DNA of 64,000 bases from Cytophagales bacterium CG12_big_fil_rev_8_21_14_0_65_40_12 (GTDB lineage Bacteria; Bacteroidota; Bacteroidia; Cytophagales; Cyclobacteriaceae), in contig PCUU01000008.1 of NCBI GenBank assembly GCA_002786855.1, positions 1-64,000 on the forward strand, given 5' to 3'. Under the pieces are notes generated by a model. It saw only the letters and a program-made list of their open reading frames with translations. It searched no databases and had not been told where the DNA came from. The position numbers and the translations under genes were made by a program. The first letter of the stretch is position 1. Each line of letters begins with the position of its first letter. This document shows positions 58,344-64,000 of this stretch, piece after piece.

Positions 58344-58916
58344 GTGTCCTTCGATCCAATTCTTTCTAATCTTAGAAAACACATTGCGCTCAGCCCAGCC
58401 GAGGAAACTTATTTTGTAAGTCTGCTGAAGCCTAAGCGTTTTCAGAAAAAGGAATTTATTCTAAAAGAAGGCCAAGTTTGTAAGCATATCAACTTTGTAA
58501 ATTCTGGATTGCTAAGAGCTTTTTATCTTAATCAAGAAAATAAAGAGTCTACCATCATGTTCGCCATTTCGGATTGGTGGGTCACCGATATGCATTGTTT
58601 TTTAGAGGAAAAACCAGCCATGCTCAACATTCAATCGGTAAGCGAAAGTGAAGTTTTGCAATTGTCCAAAATAGATCTAGATCACCTTTATATAGAAATC
58701 CCAAAATTTGAGAGGTTTTTCCGCATTTTGATGCAGAATGCTTATGTCCGTGAACAACTTCGTGTTATCCAAAACTTGTCGTTATCTGCTGAAGAACGCT
58801 ATCACAACTTTTTAGCCAAATACCCTCAAATTGGAAGTCAGGTAACACAAAAACAAATCGCATCCTATTTGGGTATTACCCCAGAATTCTTGAGTGTAAT
58901 CAGGGGCCAAAAGTGA
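58344..58916 (+). CDS. Crp/Fnr-family transcriptional regulator
   Basis: 190 residues starting with GTG. An N-terminal cyclic-nucleotide-binding-like beta roll (KEFILKEGQVCKHINFVNSGLLRAFYL) is followed by a linker helix and a C-terminal winged helix with VTQKQIASYLGITPEFLSVIRGQK. The residues that bind cAMP in E. coli CRP are not clearly kept, so the ligand is unknown. Single gene, 65 bp ahead of the DUF4406-like gene. Confidence 0.9.
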   Translation: MSFDPILSNLRKHIALSPAEETYFVSLLKPKRFQKKEFILKEGQVCKHINFVNSGLLRAFYLNQENKESTIMFAISDWWVTDMHCFLEEKPAMLNIQSVSESEVLQLSKIDLDHLYIEIPKFERFFRILMQNAYVREQLRVIQNLSLSAEERYHNFLAKYPQIGSQVTQKQIASYLGITPEFLSVIRGQK

Positions 58917-58981
58917 TTTCTTAAAGTACATTAAGCTTTGTAAGGCCGGGATTTAGTTTCTTTACTTCAAATTGAAATCGC

Positions 58982-59338
58982 ATGCTAATTCTAATTGCTG
59001 GCCCTTACCGCAGTGGTACAAACGACAACCCCGAACTGATTAAACAGAACCTCGATCGATTGGAAGCTATGGCTTTACCTATTTTCAGAAAAGGCCATGT
59101 ACCCATGATTGGCGAATGGGTTGCCTTACCATTAATGCATTTAGCGGGGTCAAAAGCCTTAGGTGATGAAGTTTGGGATGAAATTCAATACCCTGTGGCT
59201 CATCGTTTACTCGAAAAGTGCGATGCGGTTTTACGAATTGATGGAGCTTCCAAAGGAGCTGACAATGACGTGAAAATCGCTAAAGAAAGAGGCCTCCATA
59301 TTTTTTACAGCCTAGACGAAATCCCCAATGAAGAATAA
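58982..59338 (+). CDS. DUF4406-like nucleoside deoxyribosyltransferase-fold protein
   Basis: 118 residues. [11 protein letters not shown] at the N-terminus, followed by [21 protein letters not shown] and a final [36 protein letters not shown], fits the DUF4406 / nucleoside 2-deoxyribosyltransferase-like (SLOG) fold. The activity is not known. It overlaps the Nudix gene by 11 bp, so a role in nucleotide clean-up is plausible (inference). Confidence 0.7.
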   Translation: MLILIAGPYRSGTNDNPELIKQNLDRLEAMALPIFRKGHVPMIGEWVALPLMHLAGSKALGDEVWDEIQYPVAHRLLEKCDAVLRIDGASKGADNDVKIAKERGLHIFYSLDEIPNEE

Positions 59339-59918
59339 AAGAGTTCGAAACCTCAGCTGCAAATTGCTTTCTGACAATTGGTATAAGCTCCACAGAGTTG
59401 ATTTCGAATACCTAAAAAACGACAAAACTTGGCAGCAACAAAGCAGAGAGGCCTATGACCGAGGGAATGGCGCTACAATTCTGTTGTATAACAAAACGAA
59501 ATGCACGGTAATTTTAACACGGCAATTCAGACTGCCGACTTACCTCAATGGCAACCCAAGTGGTATGTTAATCGAAGCTTGCGCTGGTTTGTTGGATTTA
59601 GATAATCCTGAAGACTGCATTCGAAGAGAAACAGAGGAGGAGACTGGTTACCAAATCAAATCGGTTGAAAAAGTGTTCGAAGCATATATGTCGCCCGGCT
59701 CGGTAACTGAAATCCTCTACTTTTTTATTGCTGAATACTCCGCAAGTATGAAAGTCAATGATGGCGGTGGCATTGAACATGAGCAAGAAGATATCGAAGT
59801 TTTAGAGCTCCCCATTGACCAAGCCATGGCAATGATTAAAACAGGTGAAATCAAAGATGCAAAGACCATTATGCTTTTGCAGCATTTGCAGTTGAGTGAG
59901 GTTCTGGGAAGTAAGTAA
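59328..59918 (+). CDS. nudK: Nudix hydrolase, NudK-like (GDP-mannose pyrophosphatase family)
   Basis: 196 residues. The Nudix box is RETEEETGY at about residues 105-113, preceded by [13 protein letters not shown]. The NudK-specific context [36 protein letters not shown] and the tail [20 protein letters not shown] all match the E. coli NudK type that cleaves GDP-mannose and related sugar nucleotides. Start codon lies within the upstream gene. A REP palindrome follows 5 bp after its stop. Confidence 0.88.
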   Translation: MKNKRVRNLSCKLLSDNWYKLHRVDFEYLKNDKTWQQQSREAYDRGNGATILLYNKTKCTVILTRQFRLPTYLNGNPSGMLIEACAGLLDLDNPEDCIRRETEEETGYQIKSVEKVFEAYMSPGSVTEILYFFIAEYSASMKVNDGGGIEHEQEDIEVLELPIDQAMAMIKTGEIKDAKTIMLLQHLQLSEVLGSK

Positions 59919-59923
59919 TTCCC

Positions 59924-59956
59924 ATTCACTAGGTTACTTTGAGTAACCTAGTGAAT
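59924..59956. repeat. REP-like palindrome, copy 1
   Basis: Arms ATTCACTAGGTTACT and AGTAACCTAGTGAAT, each 15 nt and perfectly complementary, with loop TTG. It lies 5 bp past nudK and 27 bp before the 3' end of the transposase gene, so it may also act as a terminator for both convergent genes. Confidence 0.85.
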
Positions 59957-59983
59957 TCAAGATTTCAGGTTGGCTGTTAGAGA

Positions 59984-60589
59984 TTATTCTAACGTCCATC
60001 TTTCTGATAAATCAAGCTTCTGACCTAAATGAAAATCAGCATATGCATTTTGTCCACCAAACCAACTGAGAACATCACTCCGTTGTAGTTTGGTAGGTTT
60101 ATCCCCTAAATGCGAAAGATAAGACGAATAAGGGTAGACACGAAAATCTTCGACCAACTTATGCTTCTGTGGGTTACCATGAATATAGGCTATCAACCTC
60201 GTGAAGTACTCATCCTTTTCAACGACAATTCGTTTGAAGGGAGTTTCAAAAAGAGAGCCAGTTCTAGAGTACATTTTGTTAATCGCACGGGTGTAACTTT
60301 GAAAGAAACTTGAAAATGCATTGCTCGCATACCATGAGAGAGGCTTATCCTTGTCTTCAGTTATTCCCTCTAAAATTTCTTGCTCTGATTTGATTCGAAT
60401 CAGTAAATGATAGTGATTACCCAAAAGGCAATAAGCATAGGTTAAAGCAAAGGGAGAGACATACTTATCATATTGCTTTAAAAAGAAGTGATAATTTTTC
60501 TTTTCAAAAAAAACAGCAGTACCATTAATCCCTCGATTGAAAATATGGTAAAACTTGTCTGGTTCTAGCTGATCACCTCTAATGTCCAT
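59984..60589 (-). CDS. REP-associated tyrosine transposase (RAYT, Y1_Tnp/IS200-like)
   Basis: 201 residues. The HUH motif is His59-Tyr-His61 in LLGNHYHLLIRI, and the catalytic tyrosine is Tyr135 in LIAYIHGNP, both at the usual distances. The N-terminal KFYHIFNRGINGT segment is typical of RAYTs, which are single-copy, domesticated relatives of IS200/IS605 transposases that act on REP palindromes. Two matching palindromes flank the gene at 59924 and 60712, as expected for such a unit. No left or right IS ends of the IS200 type are seen. Confidence 0.93.
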   Translation of the reverse strand: MDIRGDQLEPDKFYHIFNRGINGTAVFFEKKNYHFFLKQYDKYVSPFALTYAYCLLGNHYHLLIRIKSEQEILEGITEDKDKPLSWYASNAFSSFFQSYTRAINKMYSRTGSLFETPFKRIVVEKDEYFTRLIAYIHGNPQKHKLVEDFRVYPYSSYLSHLGDKPTKLQRSDVLSWFGGQNAYADFHLGQKLDLSERWTLE

Positions 60590-60711
60590 CTCATAATACT
60601 TAAATTCGATAAAGTGCTTATCCTAAAATTAGGTGAATAAACATAGACTAAAGTAACACAGTTTTATATTTAATTTTTTTAATTTAAAATCTAATCTGAA
60701 GCTCACCGACA

Positions 60712-60744
60712 ATTAACTAGGTTACTTTGAGTAACCTAGTTAAT
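60712..60744. repeat. REP-like palindrome, copy 2
   Basis: Arms ATTAACTAGGTTACT and AGTAACCTAGTTAAT with loop TTG. It is identical to copy 1 except at position 4 and its partner, where C-G is replaced by A-T, so the stem stays perfect. It overlaps the stop codon of the oxidoreductase gene at 60736. Confidence 0.85.
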
Positions 60745-61908
60745 CTGACCTAGACCCACCTCAAACTGACTTTTTACACGCGTTAAACCTTTGAGTCGGT
60801 CAAGCGCAAAGAAGCTAGGGAAAGGTTTGGTCTGAGTGATTAAATCAGCGACCATTTCGCCAACGGCTGGCCCCACTTTAAAGCCATGACCAGAGGAACC
60901 ACAAAGGATTATGCCGTTACTGAAACTTGGTGCATTGTCCATTATAAATTCACCATCTAGTGAATTTTCATAAACACAGGTATGATGATGGTGTAATCCC
61001 GCGCCTTTTAACGCTGGAAAACGTTGAGCCAAAACACTATTCATTTGCTCAAAAATAGTAGCCGTAAGATCTCTATCATCTCGATCAGGGTCAAGTGCCC
61101 AATCGCGTTGGTCATAAGCGAGCTTAAAGCCTTGCTGCAGGTGATCTGGAATGCCATAGTACATTTCATCGCCAGCCCTAAATTCTAGCCAAATGGGCAA
61201 ATGGTCTCCTAAATGATTTGCAGGAGCATCGAAATAATAAACTTCCTGCCGCGTGACATTGATGTAAAGAGCCAAACTCGGAAAAAGGTTTTTCATCCAT
61301 GGCCCACAGGCAAATACATAATGGTCGGCCTTCAGTCTTTCTCGGTCTGCGGTAATCAAGGCATCGATTTTCCCATCACCCTCAATCTTAGCTATTTCAG
61401 CCTGTACAAATCGTCCACCCAGTTTTTCGAACTCGGTTTTTACCAAACTACAAGACCTGCTGGCTTCAAGATAAGCCGCTTTGGGTTCTATATATGCGGA
61501 AGTAATTCCTTCTAAATTGATTTGGGGATATCGCTGGGCTAAATCAGCCAATGAAATTTCGTCTAAAGCAAAGCCTCGCTTTTGCATGAGCGGTTGTGAT
61601 AGTTCGGCATAGGTGGACGAGATACCATTGAACATCCACAAAGCTTCTTTTGGATGAATCACTTGCTCCCCAGTCAATTCACAGAAATCATCCCAAAGTT
61701 GGAAAGAGCGATCTACCATTTCGGTATAGATTTCATTACCACCATAAGCCATTCTGATCACTCTTGTTTTACCACCAGAACCAGAAAAAGCATTACCAGG
61801 GCTACTCTTATCCACTAAAGTAACTTGGCAACCTGCTTTTTGCAGGCAATAGGCCGACCAGCCTCCCCAAGCGCCAGCACCTATAACGATTACTGATTTT
61901 TTCAACAT
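60736..61908 (-). CDS. FAD-dependent amino-acid oxidase, sarcosine oxidase/SolA-like
   Basis: 390 residues from MLKKSVIVIGAG; an upstream ATG at 61935 would add nine residues before the nucleotide fold. The dinucleotide-binding motif GAGAWGGWSAYCLQKAG is at the N-terminus. FAD/substrate regions include GGKTRVIRMAYGGNE, FEQM..., and YENSLDGEFIMDNAP plus GHGFKVGPAVGEMVADLI near the C-terminus, where the flavin-linking Cys of monomeric sarcosine oxidase would be (CGSSGHG). It probably oxidises an N-methyl amino acid. Its end is inside the second REP palindrome. Confidence 0.85.
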   Translation of the reverse strand: MLKKSVIVIGAGAWGGWSAYCLQKAGCQVTLVDKSSPGNAFSGSGGKTRVIRMAYGGNEIYTEMVDRSFQLWDDFCELTGEQVIHPKEALWMFNGISSTYAELSQPLMQKRGFALDEISLADLAQRYPQINLEGITSAYIEPKAAYLEASRSCSLVKTEFEKLGGRFVQAEIAKIEGDGKIDALITADRERLKADHYVFACGPWMKNLFPSLALYINVTRQEVYYFDAPANHLGDHLPIWLEFRAGDEMYYGIPDHLQQGFKLAYDQRDWALDPDRDDRDLTATIFEQMNSVLAQRFPALKGAGLHHHHTCVYENSLDGEFIMDNAPSFSNGIILCGSSGHGFKVGPAVGEMVADLITQTKPFPSFFALDRLKGLTRVKSQFEVGLGQIN

Positions 61909-62015
61909 AACGAGTGAAGTAAAACAAAAAATCATTCTGTTGTTTACATTGATTTTATTCTTTCTCGGTAATCAAGTTGATTTTTTACGAAGCCATAACC
62001 CTTGCAACTTTTGGT

Positions 62016-62023
62016 TAAGTTTG
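62016..62023 (+). promoter_or_regulatory. candidate -7 box before rlmF
   Basis: TAAGTTTG fits the -7 consensus 17 bp before the rlmF start. No TTG lies at the right spacing, so support is weak. Confidence 0.35.
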
Positions 62024-62040
62024 CAAGAGAGTTTTAAGCG

Positions 62041-63042
62041 ATGGAAAAAAAGAAAAAAGAAATACCCCAGGAGAAACCCAGGCTTCACCCACGAAACCAA
62101 CATCGCGAACGCTATGATTTCAAGAAGCTGATTGCTGCTCTACCAGCACTGACTGAATTCGTTCTTCCGAATAAATACGGGAATGACTCCATAGATTTCG
62201 CCAATCCTGAGGCAGTTAAGACCCTAAATAAAGCTCTCTTAAAAGTTCATTACGATATCGACTATTGGGATATTCCAGAAGGCTATTTATGCCCGCCAAT
62301 CCCTGGCAGGGCCGATTATATCCATCATATTGCCGACTTGCTTTGCAGCAATAATTATGGCAAAATTCCAACTGGCGATAAAATCATTTGCCTAGATATT
62401 GGCGTTGGCGCCAACTGCGTATATCCCATGATCGGCATTAAAGAATATGGTTGGTCATTCATTGGGTCAGAAATTGACTCGATAGCACTAAAATCTGCGC
62501 AAGCAATTGTTGACAAAAACCCATCGCTAAAAGACAAGATTGAATTAAGGCAGCAAATGGAACCTAAAGATACCATTTACGGGGCGATGCGAAAAGAGGA
62601 AAAAGTAGATGTAACCATCTGTAACCCTCCATTCCATTCTTCGCCAGAAGAATCTAAAGAAAGCTCTTTGCGCAAACTGAGCAACTTAAAAGGTAAAAAA
62701 GTAAAGGAAGTAACCTTAAATTTTGGAGGAAAAAACTCAGAATTATGGTGCGAGGGTGGCGAAAGAAAATTCATTATGGGGATGATTCGCGAAAGTAAAA
62801 AATTTGGAGAATCCTGCTTTTGGTTTTCCAGCTTGGTAAGTAAACAGACTAACCTCAAGGCAATTTATGAATCATTAGAAAAAGCCGAAGCCGTCAAAGT
62901 AGAAACGATCCCTATGGGCCAAGGCAATAAAAGCAGCCGCATCGTGGCTTGGACTTTTCTGGATGCTGCTCAGCAGAAAGAATGGAAAAACACACGCTGG
63001 AAAGAACTCACTAAACCATTATCGGAAGACGGAAATGCGTAA
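62041..63042 (+). CDS. rlmF: 23S rRNA (adenine-1618-N6)-methyltransferase
   Basis: 333 residues. SAM-dependent methyltransferase of the METTL16/RlmF family. The N-terminal KPRLHPRNQHRERYDF segment, ICLDIGVGANCVYPMIG (SAM-binding loop) and the N6-adenine motif NPPF at 195-198 within ICNPPFHSSPEES are clear. The C-terminal GQGNKSSRIVAWTF is also family-typical. Single gene with a short leader. Confidence 0.95.
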   Translation: MEKKKKEIPQEKPRLHPRNQHRERYDFKKLIAALPALTEFVLPNKYGNDSIDFANPEAVKTLNKALLKVHYDIDYWDIPEGYLCPPIPGRADYIHHIADLLCSNNYGKIPTGDKIICLDIGVGANCVYPMIGIKEYGWSFIGSEIDSIALKSAQAIVDKNPSLKDKIELRQQMEPKDTIYGAMRKEEKVDVTICNPPFHSSPEESKESSLRKLSNLKGKKVKEVTLNFGGKNSELWCEGGERKFIMGMIRESKKFGESCFWFSSLVSKQTNLKAIYESLEKAEAVKVETIPMGQGNKSSRIVAWTFLDAAQQKEWKNTRWKELTKPLSEDGNA

Positions 63043-63079
63043 GACATTCTTGTCTACTGATGACCAATTTTGACATAAA

Positions 63080-63556
63080 ATGATGTTGGAAGAATTTAGA
63101 CACCTTTCAGAGTTCATCAATAAGATTGATGTGCATTGCCCTAATTGCGCAAAGAAAGCAGTGATTATTTCGGATCCTGAAAACAGAAATCGAACTCGGT
63201 TCACCTGCGCTCAATGCGGTTCGAGCAAAGAGTGGATTGGTCAAGGTAACGTTGTCCTTTCATCAAAATCAAAATTAGCTGGCTATTTGGGAGTTCATGT
63301 TGGCATTCCCACTGATCCCTATTTCGGTTTTTCGCTTTGGTATGCTGCCATCGCAAAGGAAGAAGTTCTTTTTGCCTATAACTTAGACCATCTTCAATTC
63401 CTTGAAGAGTACGTAACAGACAAGCTGCGCAAAAGAAGGCCAAATGAACATGGCTGGAGTAATCAGAGCCTACAAAGCCGACTGCCTAAATGGTTGCTTT
63501 CTGCCAAAAACCGAGATACTATTCTTGCCAAAATCAAGGAATTAAAATCGAAGTAG
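63080..63556 (+). CDS. zinc-ribbon hypothetical protein
   Basis: 158 residues. A C4 zinc ribbon is formed by Cys20, Cys23 (CPNC), Cys43 and Cys46 (CAQC). The remainder resembles a small alpha/beta domain (GYLGVHVGIPTDPYFGFSLWYAA) and ends LPKWLLSAKNRDTILAKIKELK. I do not recognise the family. It may start at the second Met. It follows rlmF by 37 bp on the same strand and could be co-transcribed. Confidence 0.65.
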   Translation: MMLEEFRHLSEFINKIDVHCPNCAKKAVIISDPENRNRTRFTCAQCGSSKEWIGQGNVVLSSKSKLAGYLGVHVGIPTDPYFGFSLWYAAIAKEEVLFAYNLDHLQFLEEYVTDKLRKRRPNEHGWSNQSLQSRLPKWLLSAKNRDTILAKIKELKSK

Positions 63557-63654
63557 AAGCAAATTCCTTCTTCAACCATAGGCCAAGATTTTAACAAAAA
63601 AAACAACCTTGTTCTCTTAATTAATATCTTTGGGCTTTCATTTAATTGAAGGCT

Positions 63655-64000
63655 ATGGCAAAGAATTCGTACAAAATTGCGGTAATCCAACTTAACCTGA
63701 ACAACACTCCCGATGAGAACAGAAAAAAATGTCTCAGTTGGATCAGAGATGCTGCGGCAAAAGGTGCTGAGGTAATCAGTTTGCCAGAGCTTTATTCAAG
63801 CCATTACTTTTGTCAAAGTGAAGATGTTGAAAACTTCAACCTTGCCGAACCACTTGGGGATATCTCTTTTACTGCCTTCAGCGCACTAGCCAAAGAATTA
63901 AAAGTTGCTTTGATCATTCCTTTCTTCGAAAAAAGAATGCCTGGCGTATACCATAACAGCGCCTACATCATCGACACTGATGGTACTCAAGCTGGTTTGT
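63655..64000 (+). CDS. aguB: N-carbamoylputrescine amidase-like carbon-nitrogen hydrolase (partial, cut by window end)
   Basis: 115 codons are visible; the gene continues past the window. It starts MAKNSYKIAVIQLNLNNTP. The nitrilase-superfamily catalytic glutamate is Glu45 in ISLPELYSSHYFCQ. The YFCQSEDVENFNLAEP segment is characteristic of AguB, which hydrolyses N-carbamoylputrescine to putrescine in the arginine decarboxylase route. The lysine and cysteine of the triad lie beyond the window. A -7-like TATCTTTG is at 63625-63632. Confidence 0.88.
   Translation, partial: MAKNSYKIAVIQLNLNNTPDENRKKCLSWIRDAAAKGAEVISLPELYSSHYFCQSEDVENFNLAEPLGDISFTAFSALAKELKVALIIPFFEKRMPGVYHNSAYIIDTDGTQAGL

Overview
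The window comes from a member of the Bacteroidota, most likely a marine-type Cytophagia-like lineage (inference). Four things point there. Promoters follow the TTG-N17-23-TAnnTTTG pattern of that phylum. Start codons lack Shine-Dalgarno sequences and sit in A/T-rich leaders. HisB is the bifunctional phosphatase-dehydratase form. The neighbourhoods rpoC-DUF3467 and rplQ-carA-eno are familiar from Bacteroidota. The sequence is A+T rich, and no rRNA, CRISPR array or complete insertion sequence is seen.

Region 1 (1-7800) is loosely packed accessory sequence: a DUF4197 lipoprotein-like protein, a membrane-anchored winged-helix regulator divergent from a secreted protein, a lone four-helix-bundle sensor-like membrane protein, a large FtsX/MacB-type permease and a small conserved protein. 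The gaps hold a family of about 198-bp repeat elements with hairpin ends. They sit in a fixed orientation just behind stop codons.

Region 2 (7900-13450) has leuS on the plus strand, with an unusual insertion ahead of KMSKS, and then eno and carA on the minus strand.

Region 3 (13450-46230) is almost all translation and transcription machinery on the minus strand. From upstream to downstream it runs tRNA-Tyr, tRNA-Gly, tRNA-Thr, tuf; then tRNA-Trp, secE, nusG, rplKAJL, rpoBC, DUF3467; a small ABC/membrane pair; rpsL, rpsG, fusA, rpsJ; and the S10-spc-alpha cluster from rplC to rplQ, continuing into carA-eno. Terminators and Bacteroidota-type promoters divide it into units. Several of the promoters share a G/C-rich TTTGCAGnCC start region, which may be a mark of growth-rate or stringent control (inference).

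Region 4 (46550-52300) is on the plus strand: a biotin carrier protein, pyrH and frr, then a PIN/DUF6364 toxin-antitoxin pair on the minus strand, then a PadR regulator overlapping a permease.

Region 5 (52300-56900) is a minus-strand histidine operon hisG-hisD-hisC-hisB. It is preceded by a 22-residue leader peptide carrying six histidine codons (HHVHHFHH), whose start codon lies only 6 bp from the promoter -7 box. This is the clearest regulatory find in the window.

Region 6 (56980-64000) holds small housekeeping and accessory genes: TfoX-like, DUF4260, Dabb lipoprotein, Crp/Fnr-like, DUF4406-like, NudK-like Nudix, sarcosine-oxidase-like, rlmF, a zinc-ribbon protein and the start of an AguB-like amidase. 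Among them is a REP-associated tyrosine transposase bracketed by two perfect palindromes.
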